Assembly (NCBI GenBank): GCA_002839575.1
Contig: PGYH01000039.1
Span: 1 to 35,631 of the forward strand
Source: Methanomicrobiales archaeon HGW-Methanomicrobiales-6
Lineage (GTDB): Archaea > Halobacteriota > Methanomicrobia > Methanomicrobiales > Methanoculleaceae
Direction of reading: 5' to 3'
DNA length: 35,631 bases
The notes beneath the pieces were generated by a model. The model was not told the DNA's origin and did not search any database. It saw only the letters and a list, made by a program, of their open reading frames with translations. Position numbers and translations under genes: made by a program. Positions 7,931 through 14,993 of this stretch are shown piece by piece. Each line of letters starts with the position of its first letter. The stretch's first letter is position 1.

Positions 7931-7954
7931 CCTCTGTCGCATAGATCTTATTAT

Positions 7955-8866
7955 ATGGCCGATGAGTATCGGACCGCGACGGTCCAGGGCAGGGATGTTC
8001 CTTACGATCCGGAGCAGTTGCGCAAGATCAGCGAGCACCCCTGTTACTCCGAGAAGGCGTGCCACGCTTTTGGGCGGTGCCACGTCCCCGTCGCCCCGAA
8101 GTGCAACATCCAGTGCAACTACTGCATACGGGACTTTGACTGCGTGAACGAGAGCCGGCCGGGCGTGACGAGCAGGGTCCTCTCCCCGGAGGAGGCGCTC
8201 GATCTCGTCAGGAACGTCGTCAAGGAGTACCCCTACGTGAAGGTGGTCGGCATTGCGGGGCCGGGAGAACCGCTCGCAAACCCGGAGACGTTCGAGGCGC
8301 TCAAGCTGATCCACGAGGAGTTCCCGCACCTGATCATGTGCATCAGCACAAATGGCCTCATGCTCCCGGAATCGATTGAGGAACTCGCAAAGTACGACGT
8401 CGGGAACGTTACGGTCACGCTCAACGCCGTCGATCCTGCTGTCGGCGAGAAGATCTACTCCTGGGTCGAGTACGACGGGAAGAAGTACCACGGGCGTGAG
8501 GCGGCAGAACTCCTCCTCTCCCAGCAGATGAAGGGGATCGAGATGGCGGTTGCAAAGAAGATGTTCGTCAAGATCAACACCGTCTACATCCCCGGGATCA
8601 ACGACGAGCACATCCCCGAGATCGCGAAGAAGGTCGGGGAGATGGGAGCGTTCACCTTCAACGTCATCCCGCTCATCCCGCAGTACAAGTTCGCCGGCAT
8701 CACCCCCCCAACACCGAAGGAGAAGCGGGAGATGCAGGATCAGTGCGCCCCGTACATCAAGCAGATGCGCCACTGCGCACGTTGTCGGGCGGACGCGATC
8801 GGGAAACTGGGCCAGGACGTTCAGTCCTGCGTCTACCAGCAGATGAAGGATGAGAAGGCAGAATAA
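7955..8866 (+). CDS. nifB: NifB-type radical SAM protein, single-domain archaeal form
   Basis: NifB builds the 8Fe-9S-C core (NifB-co) of nitrogenase cofactor, using SAM for the carbide. The 303-residue protein has the NifB signature C-H-x-F-G-R-C-H-V-P-V-A-P-K-C and the radical SAM triad C50-x3-C54-x2-C57 (C-N-I-Q-C-N-Y-C). These are followed by the NifB-specific C-V-N-E-S-R-P-G-V-T-S, the SAM-binding region G-I-A-G-P-G-E-P-L and a C-terminal C-A-R-C-R-A-D. The NifX-like domain of many bacterial NifB proteins is missing, as in methanogens. No other nif gene is in the window. Many methanogens carry nifB without the full nif cluster, so a role outside nitrogen fixation is possible. The molybdate uptake genes nearby are compatible with either. 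Confidence 0.9.
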   Translation: MADEYRTATVQGRDVPYDPEQLRKISEHPCYSEKACHAFGRCHVPVAPKCNIQCNYCIRDFDCVNESRPGVTSRVLSPEEALDLVRNVVKEYPYVKVVGIAGPGEPLANPETFEALKLIHEEFPHLIMCISTNGLMLPESIEELAKYDVGNVTVTLNAVDPAVGEKIYSWVEYDGKKYHGREAAELLLSQQMKGIEMAVAKKMFVKINTVYIPGINDEHIPEIAKKVGEMGAFTFNVIPLIPQYKFAGITPPTPKEKREMQDQCAPYIKQMRHCARCRADAIGKLGQDVQSCVYQQMKDEKAE

Positions 8867-8870
8867 CCTA

Positions 8871-8878
8871 CTTTTTAC
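8871..8878 (+). terminator. Oligo-T terminator after nifB
   Basis: TTTTT at 8873-8877 comes shortly after the nifB stop. It also lies just before the next gene. Confidence 0.35.
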
Positions 8879-8896
8879 CTGCCGGTGCTCCCGGCC

Positions 8897-9754
8897 ATGA
8901 CAACACTCACGCTCGGACCGGATCAGCCGTTCGACCTCGACCTGACGCTCTCCTGCGGGCAGGCGTTCCGCTGGGAGAAGGCGGACGGGTGGTGGCGGGG
9001 CGTCGCCGACGGCCGGGCCGTCCGGATACGGCAGGACGAAAACAGGCTCACGTTTGAAGGGGCGGACGCGGGGTTCGTCCGCAACTACTTCCGGCTCGAC
9101 CAGGACCTTCTGGCCATTCTCTCGTCGATCAATCACGATCCGGCGATCGCTGCCGCGATCCGGGATTGCCGGGGTCTGCGTCTCGTCAGGCAATCACCGT
9201 GGGAGTGCCTGGTCTCCTACATCTGCGCCACGAACACGAATATCCCGGCGGTGAAACGACGGGCCGCGCTGATGGCGGAACGCTGCGGAAGGCCGTTAGA
9301 CGGGCCATTCGGCAGGGCGTATGCGTTCCCGGACCCGGAAGCGTTCGGCGCAGTCTCCCACGCGGATCTGTGGGACTGCAAACTCGGTTACCGGACGGAT
9401 TACGTCTGCGAGGCAGCCGCATATGCAACAGAGCACCCGGACTGGGCGGAGCGGGTGGCCGCCCTTCCGTTCGAGGAGGCGCGGCAGGCGCTAATGCAGT
9501 TCAAGGGTGTCGGGCCGAAAGCGGCAGACTGCGTGCTGCTCTTTGCGTTCGGGTTCTTCGAGGCGTTCCCGGTCGATGTCTGGATACGCCGGATCGTGGG
9601 GGAGACCTACCTCTCCGATCTTACCGGCAAAAACTGCACCCCGGCGGAGTACGACCGGATCCGGCGGTTTGCACGGGACTACTTCGGGGAGTATGCCGGA
9701 TACGCGCAGGAGTACCTCTACTGCGCCCGGGGCCCGGCACGCCGGGCGCAGTGA
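8897..9754 (+). CDS. ogg: 8-oxoguanine DNA glycosylase/AP lyase (HhH-GPD superfamily)
   Basis: This base-excision repair enzyme removes 8-oxoguanine and nicks the abasic site. The 285-residue protein has an N-terminal beta domain with the OGG1-like L-S-C-G-Q-A-F-R-W. The HhH-GPD domain carries C-L-V-S-Y-I-C-A-T-N-T-N-I and the hairpin F-K-G-V-G-P-K-A-A-D-C-V, whose lysine is the expected Schiff-base nucleophile. The catalytic aspartate is in F-P-V-D-V-W-I-R-R. The length and N-terminal domain fit the OGG1 family rather than the shorter archaeal AGOG or OGG2. ATG 8897 is chosen, with GGTG about 9 bases upstream. A GTG at 8885 is an alternative that adds four residues. The start is 30 bases from nifB with a T-run between. 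Confidence 0.85.
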   Translation: MTTLTLGPDQPFDLDLTLSCGQAFRWEKADGWWRGVADGRAVRIRQDENRLTFEGADAGFVRNYFRLDQDLLAILSSINHDPAIAAAIRDCRGLRLVRQSPWECLVSYICATNTNIPAVKRRAALMAERCGRPLDGPFGRAYAFPDPEAFGAVSHADLWDCKLGYRTDYVCEAAAYATEHPDWAERVAALPFEEARQALMQFKGVGPKAADCVLLFAFGFFEAFPVDVWIRRIVGETYLSDLTGKNCTPAEYDRIRRFARDYFGEYAGYAQEYLYCARGPARRAQ

Positions 9755-9757
9755 TGC

Positions 9758-10210
9758 TCACTTGTTCCCGTTGCGGATACGCTCCCGGACGAGCAAGGCT
9801 CCCACAAGCAGGATGAGGATGCCGATACCTGCGAGGCCGATGGCGACGATGGTGACGAGGGCAATGGGCACTCCGCACACCATGATCACGGGCGAGGCGA
9901 TCCCGATGGCGACCTGTTTTTCGGGAGGCACAAACGTCCTGTTGTCAGAATCCTGGTGCCGGGAGAGCGGCACACTGTAGAGATGCGCCCTCGTCTCCGG
10001 GGGCATGTTCTCCAGGAATTCGGGGCAGATCCTCTCATAGTATTCCCCTACGGATGCGTTCCGCTCAAGCATCTGCTCATATATCTCGGAGTGCGACTCG
10101 TTGAACGAGTACTCGATGGCGGTCTCCCCTGCGGCCGATCCCGGCAAAAGTGCGGCAACCGCGAGCAGTGCCAGGAACAGCACGTAGCCTTGCTTCTTCA
10201 TGGTCGTCAT
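9758..10210 (-). CDS. Small membrane protein coupled to modC
   Basis: The 150-residue product has a signal peptide (K-K-Q-G-Y-V-L-F-L-A-L-L-A-V-A-A-L-L-P-G). An acidic extracytoplasmic region with several N-x-S/T sites (about 30-95) follows, then C-terminal hydrophobic stretches (about 102-142) that probably anchor it, with a basic cytoplasmic tail R-E-R-I-R-N-G-N-K. The ATG at 10210 overlaps the modC stop as TGATG, so it is translationally coupled as the last gene of the molybdate operon. I recognise no family. The context suggests an accessory role in oxyanion uptake, but nothing in the sequence shows metal or oxyanion binding. It converges with the glycosylase gene, three bases apart. Confidence 0.7.
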   Translation of the reverse strand: MTTMKKQGYVLFLALLAVAALLPGSAAGETAIEYSFNESHSEIYEQMLERNASVGEYYERICPEFLENMPPETRAHLYSVPLSRHQDSDNRTFVPPEKQVAIGIASPVIMVCGVPIALVTIVAIGLAGIGILILLVGALLVRERIRNGNK

Positions 10211-10998
10211 CAGAGGGGCCAGGAGTCCGGCGGCCCCCCGCAATGACCAGTGATTGGCGCCCGGGGCATAAGACCATTGTGGGGCCCCGGCCCGGCAAAG
10301 CTCGCGATAAACCCGTTATCCCGCATGCTGAGCACTTCCTCCGGCGCACCGTCGGCCACCACCCGCCCTTCCTCAATGAGGCAGATGCGGTTCCCGAGTT
10401 CCAGGGCGTCGCCAAGGTTGTGGGTGACGACGATGCAGGGGATGCCGGCGTTCCTTATCCGGTCGTGGAGTTCTTTCCGCATCGCTCCTTGAGCCCGCAT
10501 ATCGACGGCGGCAAGCGGTTCGTCGAGGAGGAGGATGTCCGGGTCGAGCACCAGCGCCCGTGCGAGGGCCACCCGCTGCCGCTGCCCGCCCGAGAGTCTG
10601 CCGACGTTGACGTCCGAAAGATCGGCGAGGTTCATCGCAGCAAGCTGGTTCGCCACGGAAGAGGCGATCTCCGGCCGCGGGACCTTCCGGCACCGGAGGC
10701 CGAACGCCACGTTCTCAAAGACGGTCATGTGCGGGAAGAGCGCGTAGGACTGGAAGAGGTGGCCGATCTTGCGGCTCTCGGCAGGGACGTCGATCCGCTC
10801 CTCGCTCGAGTAGAGTGTCCTCTCCCCGAGCGCAATCTCCCCCGCATCGGGCGTGAGGATGCCGGAGATCAGGTTCAGCACCGTGGACTTGCCCGCCCCG
10901 TTCTCCCCGATCAGGACGAGCGTCTCTCCCTGCCTGACCGAGAGCGTGACGTCGAGGGTAAAGTCGCGGAGGTGCCGGACGGCACGGACGGAGAGCAT
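10210..10998 (-). CDS. modC: Molybdate ABC transporter ATP-binding protein
   Basis: The 262-residue ATPase powers molybdate or tungstate import with ModA and ModB. It has Walker A G-E-N-G-A-G-K-S-T, the Q-loop L-F-Q-S-Y-A-L-F-P-H-M, signature L-S-G-G-Q-R-Q-R-V, Walker B I-L-L-L-D-E-P-L-A-A-V-D and the switch histidine in V-V-T-H-N. It stops soon after the ATPase core. The C-terminal TOBE domain of many ModC proteins is absent, which fits with the stand-alone Mop protein at 419-628 doing the oxyanion sensing or storage. The ATG at 10998 overlaps the modB stop (TGATG). The last 20 residues are low in conserved character. Confidence 0.85.
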   Translation of the reverse strand: MLSVRAVRHLRDFTLDVTLSVRQGETLVLIGENGAGKSTVLNLISGILTPDAGEIALGERTLYSSEERIDVPAESRKIGHLFQSYALFPHMTVFENVAFGLRCRKVPRPEIASSVANQLAAMNLADLSDVNVGRLSGGQRQRVALARALVLDPDILLLDEPLAAVDMRAQGAMRKELHDRIRNAGIPCIVVTHNLGDALELGNRICLIEEGRVVADGAPEEVLSMRDNGFIASFAGPGPHNGLMPRAPITGHCGGPPDSWPL

Positions 10999-11843
10999 CA
11001 GAGTCTCCTCCGGGTCATGATCTTCACCGAAGCGATCACCCCAAACGATATCGCGACCAGGATGATCGCGAGGCTGATCGCGGCATCGAGGTCGCCCTGC
11101 ATCGTCGTATAGATGGCAAGCGGCATCGTCTGCGTCCGGCCCTGGAAGTTCCCGGCAAACATGATCGTGGCACCGAACTCCCCGAGCGCCCGGGCAAACG
11201 AGAGTATCGCACCGGAGACGAGCCCGCCCCATGCAAGCGGGATGGTGACCCGGAGGGCGACGGTCGCCGGGGATGCCCCGAGCGTCCGCGCCGCATCCTC
11301 GTAGAGGCGGTCGACCGCCTCGAAACTCGCTCTCGCCTGCCGGATGTAGAACGGCGAGGCCACAAAGACCTGTGCGAGGATCACCGCAACTGTGGTGAAA
11401 GCGATGGAGATGCCGAAGTGGTCGAGGTACTGCCCGACCACGCCCCGGCGGCCGAAGGCCATCAGCAGCGCGATGCCCGCCACCGCCGGCGGCAGGACGA
11501 TGGGAAGGTCGGTGAGCGTATCGACGATCGCTCTCCCGCGGTAGTCGTGCCGGGCATTCACCAGGGCAAGAGGCGTTCCGAAGATGACCACGATCGCCGT
11601 GCTCACCGCCGCGGTGACGAGTGAGAGGGAGAGCGCGTCGAGCACCACCGGTTCGGCGAGCGACCGGAGGAACGCCTCAGGCGATATGCGCAGGAAGAGC
11701 GAGGCGACCGGCAGCGTGACGAAGAGGAGGAAGAGGGCGACGAGGGCGGCAACGAGGGGGGTGAGACCCGCCCTCGAGACTCGCGCCAGGCCGCCTTCGC
11801 GCCGGGTCACCTCAGGACTCTGCCGGAATGGGGTCGAATCCAT
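10998..11843 (-). CDS. modB: Molybdate ABC transporter permease
   Basis: The 281-residue permease has about six membrane segments (first at about 25-50) and the binding-protein-dependent transport motif E-D-A-A-R-T-L-G-A-S-P, which docks the ATPase, within a ModB/CysT-like sequence (A-R-A-L-G-E-F-G-A-T-I-M-F-A-G-N). It overlaps modC by TGATG and modA by 32 bases if the ATG at 11843 is used. A GTG at 11810, just after the modA stop, would give a 270-residue protein; both put the first membrane segment at a normal distance. Molybdate and tungstate cannot be told apart by sequence. Confidence 0.85.
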   Translation of the reverse strand: MDSTPFRQSPEVTRREGGLARVSRAGLTPLVAALVALFLLFVTLPVASLFLRISPEAFLRSLAEPVVLDALSLSLVTAAVSTAIVVIFGTPLALVNARHDYRGRAIVDTLTDLPIVLPPAVAGIALLMAFGRRGVVGQYLDHFGISIAFTTVAVILAQVFVASPFYIRQARASFEAVDRLYEDAARTLGASPATVALRVTIPLAWGGLVSGAILSFARALGEFGATIMFAGNFQGRTQTMPLAIYTTMQGDLDAAISLAIILVAISFGVIASVKIMTRRRL

Positions 11844-12597
11844 ACTCCGTCAGGATGGCGCTGCCGTCCGGGCCCCGGACGAACGCTATGAAGGACTCCG
11901 CTTCGGTCTTGTGTAGCGACTCCGCAAGGATGCCGAGCGGATACGTGGCCATGACATTATACTCCGCCGGAACCTCGATCCGGGACACCTTCTCGAGGTC
12001 GTCCTTCGAGACGTCCGATTTGTAGACGAACGCCGCGTCCGCCTCCCCGAGCGTCAATTTGGGCACCACGGAACTCACCGCAGTCTCCTCGGAGATGACG
12101 TTGTTCATCACGGCCTCCCGGTATGCCTCGCCGTATGCGGGATCGGCAGCCATCTTATCGAGCACCTGCCGGGTGTAGTCGCCGAAGGGGACGTCTTTGG
12201 TGCCGATGACAATCTTCGTGCCCGGGTTTGCCAGGTCGGGAAGACCCGTGATCCCGGCCGGATTGTCGACCGGGACGATCAGGGCCATGCTGTTCCCGAG
12301 GAAGACCGCCACGGTATCGTCATCCATGAGCCCGCCGTCCTGGAGGGCCTTCATGTGCTTTTCGCTCGCGGAGACGAAGATATCGGGGTTCGCTCCCTGC
12401 TCGATCTGGGTGCGGAGGGCCTGCGATCCGTCGAAGACCAGGTCGATCGTAAAGGCTCCCGTGAGCGACGCGGCCGTAAAGACGGTCAGAGTTGTCTCTC
12501 CCGGAGTTTCTTCTGTGGTCGTGCATCCCGCAACCAGGAGGCCGGCGATGATCACGAGGGTCAGGGCAACAAGGGTTGCCGTGGTAGGTACTTTCAT
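11812..12597 (-). CDS. modA: Molybdate-binding lipoprotein
   Basis: The 261-residue substrate-binding protein has a lipoprotein signal ending in L-V-A-G-C-T, so it should be lipid-anchored outside the membrane. It carries the ModA features F-T-A-A-S-L-T, S-Q-A-L-R-T-Q-I-E-Q-G-A, D-I-F-V-S-A-S, G-N-S-M-A-L-I-V-P and Y-P-L-G-I-L. It resembles bacterial-type ModA rather than archaeal WtpA. Between S-L-T and S-Q-A-L there are only about 11 residues where ModA proteins usually have about 24, so the first helix after the oxyanion loop appears deleted in frame. It is the first gene of the modABC operon, with a TATA box about 43 bases upstream. Confidence 0.85.
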   Translation of the reverse strand: MKVPTTATLVALTLVIIAGLLVAGCTTTEETPGETTLTVFTAASLTGAFTIDLVFDGSQALRTQIEQGANPDIFVSASEKHMKALQDGGLMDDDTVAVFLGNSMALIVPVDNPAGITGLPDLANPGTKIVIGTKDVPFGDYTRQVLDKMAADPAYGEAYREAVMNNVISEETAVSSVVPKLTLGEADAAFVYKSDVSKDDLEKVSRIEVPAEYNVMATYPLGILAESLHKTEAESFIAFVRGPDGSAILTEYGFDPIPAES

Positions 12598-12633
12598 ACT
12601 AATGACACCTTGCTATAGAGGATTGCGGCACGG

Positions 12634-12666
12634 GATATTTAATTTAGCTTATTTTGGACCCAAATT
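12634..12666 (-). promoter_or_regulatory. modA promoter region with a short palindrome
   Basis: On the minus strand, ttaaata (about 12636-12642) is a plausible TATA box for modA. Just upstream of it lies TTTGG-AC-CCAAA (about 12653-12664), five-base perfect arms in an AT-rich stretch. It may be an operator for a molybdate- or tungstate-responsive regulator. This is inference from position only. Confidence 0.35.
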
Positions 12667-12695
12667 AAGGATATTTGATTTACGCGCCCGGCGAG

Positions 12696-12703
12696 TATAA
12701 AAA
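12696..12703 (+). promoter_or_regulatory. Strong TATA-like element with no obvious gene behind it
   Basis: TATAAAAA on the plus strand points toward 12720 and onward, where the only annotated gene lies on the other strand. A 9-bp stem hairpin at 12780-12804 lies downstream. A short RNA is possible; chance is also possible. Confidence 0.25.
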
Positions 12704-12831
12704 CATGTTGTGCTGCCGGCTGCCGGAACGGACGATAAAAGAGTTCGAGAAGGCTCTGCCGGGCGGTCGGGCGAGAACCGGCCGGCACCCCGGCTGTGCC
12801 GGTCACGCGGAGGTGGAGCGATAGGTCCGGA

Positions 12832-13113
12832 TCAGGTACGCCGCCGCTTCACTTCATCCAGGAGCTCGCGGCGGACTCCCTCGATACGCTCGTTCACCAT
12901 CCGGGCAAGGGGTTCTTCCCCGGAAACATCGTAACGTGGAGTCTCCCGGCATCGCATCTCTTCGAGCGTCCTCGCCTTCGTCAGCTCCCCGATGACGGAC
13001 TGGGCCATATTCGAGTACTCGCCGCTGTCGACCTTCTCCTTCAGCCACCGGTAGAGATGGCCCGGGAGCCGCACACCCACCTGCTTGCTTGAGACGTTAT
13101 CGGGAGACTCCAT
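12832..13113 (-). CDS. Ribbon-helix-helix DNA-binding protein
   Basis: The 93-residue protein has an N-terminal ribbon-helix-helix motif: strand K-Q-V-G-V-R-L-P, then helix Y-R-W-L-K-E-K-V-D-S-G-E-Y-S-N-M-A-Q, then S-V-I-G-E-L-T-K-A. This matches CopG-like archaeal regulators that bind DNA as dimers. The charged C-terminal half (E-R-I-E-G-V-R-R-E-L-L-D-E-V-K-R-R-R) is a likely helical oligomerisation tail. A TATA box at 13142-13151 puts the start of transcription a few bases before the ATG. Two perfect palindromes lie in the region shared with the divergent gene and are candidate operators, which suggests autoregulation. It is not next to a toxin gene. Confidence 0.8.
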   Translation of the reverse strand: MESPDNVSSKQVGVRLPGHLYRWLKEKVDSGEYSNMAQSVIGELTKARTLEEMRCRETPRYDVSGEEPLARMVNERIEGVRRELLDEVKRRRT

Positions 13114-13141
13114 CTTCCTATTCAGGTATCCCGGCAGGACA

Positions 13142-13151
13142 ATTATATTAT
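13142..13151 (-). promoter_or_regulatory. TATA box of the ribbon-helix-helix gene
   Basis: On the minus strand the AT stretch tataatataa lies about 30-38 bases upstream of the ATG at 13113, giving a nearly leaderless transcript. Confidence 0.45.
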
Positions 13152-13173
13152 ACCGTTTTTATTTTTCCAATCA

Positions 13174-13199
13174 GATACCTATAGATACCGATAGGTATC
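13174..13199. promoter_or_regulatory. Inverted repeat, candidate operator
   Basis: GATACCTAT (13174-13182) and ATAGGTATC (13191-13199) form a perfect 9-base inverted repeat around an 8-base spacer that itself contains another GATACC. The site lies between two divergent promoters, next to a gene for a DNA-binding protein of a family that binds short palindromes. Confidence 0.55.
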
Positions 13200-13215
13200 A
13201 TTTAAGCAGTAGGAG

Positions 13216-13227
13216 CCCCTATAGGGG
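13216..13227. promoter_or_regulatory. Palindrome CCCCTATAGGGG
   Basis: A perfect 12-base palindrome with the same central CTATAG-like core lies 16 bases beyond the inverted repeat and immediately before the first plus-strand start codons. It could be a second operator or a hairpin in the leader. Confidence 0.4.
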
Positions 13228-13230
13228 TGC

Positions 13231-13362
13231 ATGAGACAGAGCAAGCCGACCGGGCGGTACCTGCCCGGCGATCGCAGGCGGACCCAAAAGATATGGGAGT
13301 GTGGCATCCCGTGGAGAGACAACCGCACTGTAACCAGGGGGACGGGCGTGTGCGCGGGTTAA
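13231..13362 (+). CDS. Possible 43-residue basic ORF
   Basis: This frame begins MRQSKPTGRYLPGDRRRTQK and ends T-G-V-C-A-G. Its ATG lies about 28 bases after a TATA-like catttaag (13199-13206), as for a leaderless gene. Its stop is 2 bases before a GTG that is in frame with the zinc-ribbon protein. It may be a small gene or a leader. There is no recognised family. Confidence 0.25.
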   Translation: MRQSKPTGRYLPGDRRRTQKIWECGIPWRDNRTVTRGTGVCAG

Positions 13363-13379
13363 GCGTGGCTGAAAAGACG

Positions 13380-13691
13380 ATGTGCCCGCCGTGCGACACC
13401 GGTGATACCGGAGTGGATGGATCTGCCCCCTGCCCATTCTGCGGGTGCCGGGACCACGTCAAGGAGATCATGACCGCCAACCCGCGGGTCCATACCGTCC
13501 ATCAATGCCTCAAATGCGGCCACTGGTTCGACGACCGGGGGCCGGCATGCCCCCGGTGCGGCTCCCCGGGGGAACTCCTGGGGAATGTCGACGCTCCCGG
13601 GTGCGGCATGTATGCGCAGTACCGCTGCTGCGAGTGCGGCCACGGGTTCATATTACGAATGAATTGTGACGGAGACACCTGTCAGACCTGA
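13380..13691 (+). CDS. Multi-zinc-ribbon protein
   Basis: The 103-residue protein carries five cysteine pairs: C-P-P-C at the N terminus, C-P-F-C-G-C, C-L-K-C-G-H-W-F, C-P-R-C-G and C-C-E-C-G-H-G-F. It is therefore mostly zinc knuckles, perhaps two to three zinc ribbons. The start is uncertain: ATG 13380, GTG 13365, ATG 13293 and GTG 13227 are all in frame. The cysteine-rich part begins only at 13380. Such proteins often bind nucleic acid or other proteins. It is divergent from the ribbon-helix-helix regulator and probably shares its operators. The function is unknown. Confidence 0.6.
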   Translation: MCPPCDTGDTGVDGSAPCPFCGCRDHVKEIMTANPRVHTVHQCLKCGHWFDDRGPACPRCGSPGELLGNVDAPGCGMYAQYRCCECGHGFILRMNCDGDTCQT

Positions 13692-13753
13692 CGGCGTATC
13701 GGTCCCGGCCCTTCCGTTTTTCCCACCCCGGATATTGCACAGGGATTTGTATT

Positions 13754-13762
13754 AAAAAAAGT
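13754..13762 (-). terminator. Oligo-T terminator of the homocysteine hydrolase gene
   Basis: Seven T residues on the minus strand (13754-13760) lie a few bases beyond the stop codon at 13767-13769. Confidence 0.5.
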
Positions 13763-13766
13763 GGAT

Positions 13767-14993
13767 TTACGTCCCGATCGTCCAGCTGCTCATATAGGTT
13801 TCCTGCTCGGGCGTCAGCCGGTCGATAGAGAGGCCGAGCGCGTCGAGTTTCAGCCGCGCCACGGCCTCGTCGATGACGGACGGGACGTCGTGTACGCCGG
13901 GAGCGAGTTCGCGGCCGTGCTTCGCGATGAACTCGGCGGAGAGCGCCTGGACCGCGAAGCTCAGGTCCATGACCTCGACGGGGTGGCCCATGCCTTTCGG
14001 CGTCGCGAGGTTCACGAGCCTTCCTTCGGCAAGGACGTGAACGGCTTTGCGGCCGAGAACGTAGGTGTCGACACCGTCCCGGTGGACGACGGAGTCCGCG
14101 TGCGATTCGAGCCAGTCGACGTCGATCTCCACGTTGAAATGGCCGGCGTTCGCGAGGATTGCCCCGTCCTTCATCTTCGGGAAGTGCCGCTCCGTGAGGA
14201 TGCTCGTATTGCCGGTGGTGGTGACGAAGATATCGCCGAGGCGTGCCGCGTCATCCATCGTCATGACGTCGAACCCGTCCATATGCGCCTGCAACGCTCT
14301 TCTGGGGTCGACCTCGGTCACGATGACGCGGGCGCCGAGGCTCCGGGCCTTCTGGGCAAGCCCCCGGCCGCAGTAGCCGTAGCCGGCGACGACGAACCTC
14401 TTCCCGGCGATGAGGATGTTCGTCGTGATCATGATCGACGCAAGCGAACTCTCCCCGGTGCCGTGAACGTTGTCGAAGAAGTGCTTCATCGGGGTGTCGT
14501 TGACGGCGATGACCGGGAACCTGAGCGCCCCCTCCTGTGCCATCGCGCGGAGCCGGTGGATGCCGGTCGTGGTCTCCTCGCACCCGCCGATGACCGAGTC
14601 CAGCACCTCCTGCCGCTCGGTGTGGATGCGGTGGATCAGGTCCATGCCGTCATCGACGGTGATCGCGGGATGGGCGTCGAGCACCCGGTCGATGGCCGCG
14701 TAGTACTCCTCAACGCTGGCTCCCCGGCGGGCATAGGAGTGAATCCGCTCCCGGGTATCGAGCGCCATCGCGACGTCGTCCTGGGTCGAGAGGGGGTTGC
14801 ACCCCGTGATGTGCACCTCGGCGCCACCCGCGGCGAACGTCTCGACCAGCACCGCGGTCTTCGCCTCGACGTGCAGGGCCATGCCGATAGTCATCCCGGA
14901 AAACGGCTTCTCCTCGACGAAACGCTTCCGAATGGACGAGAGTACCGGCATGTACTGCCGCGCCCATGCAATTTTTAGATCTCCAGACTCCAT
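13767..14993 (-). CDS. ahcY: S-adenosyl/S-inosylhomocysteine hydrolase
   Basis: The enzyme splits the by-product of SAM methylation into homocysteine and nucleoside, keeping methyltransferases active. The 408-residue protein has N-terminal I-G-M-A-L-H-V-E-A-K-T-A-V-L and V-H-I-T-G-C-N-P-L-S-T-Q-D-D-V. The NAD-binding loop is V-V-A-G-Y-G-Y-C-G-R-G, and the family signature V-T-T-T-G-N-T-S-I-L and A-G-H-F-N-V-E-I-D are also present. The C-terminal lysine/tyrosine pair of eukaryotic AHCY is absent, as in archaeal forms of about 410-420 residues. In Methanocaldococcus the homologue prefers S-inosylhomocysteine, which may hold here too. ATG 14993 has GGTGG five bases upstream. A TATA-like cttttaagta at 15062-15071 fits as promoter. 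Confidence 0.9.
   Translation of the reverse strand: MESGDLKIAWARQYMPVLSSIRKRFVEEKPFSGMTIGMALHVEAKTAVLVETFAAGGAEVHITGCNPLSTQDDVAMALDTRERIHSYARRGASVEEYYAAIDRVLDAHPAITVDDGMDLIHRIHTERQEVLDSVIGGCEETTTGIHRLRAMAQEGALRFPVIAVNDTPMKHFFDNVHGTGESSLASIMITTNILIAGKRFVVAGYGYCGRGLAQKARSLGARVIVTEVDPRRALQAHMDGFDVMTMDDAARLGDIFVTTTGNTSILTERHFPKMKDGAILANAGHFNVEIDVDWLESHADSVVHRDGVDTYVLGRKAVHVLAEGRLVNLATPKGMGHPVEVMDLSFAVQALSAEFIAKHGRELAPGVHDVPSVIDEAVARLKLDALGLSIDRLTPEQETYMSSWTIGT

Noticed and set aside
7766-9193. 475-residue open frame on the minus strand
   Set aside because: It spans nifB and the glycosylase in antisense and crosses two intergenic regions, and shows no domain.
12741-12760. tRNA-like GTTCGA box near 12743 and again near 35524
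   Set aside because: No acceptor, anticodon or D-arm can be folded around either. They are chance matches in GC-rich sequence.
13761-14978. 405-residue open frame on the plus strand
   Set aside because: It is an antisense shadow of the homocysteine hydrolase, which has all family motifs.
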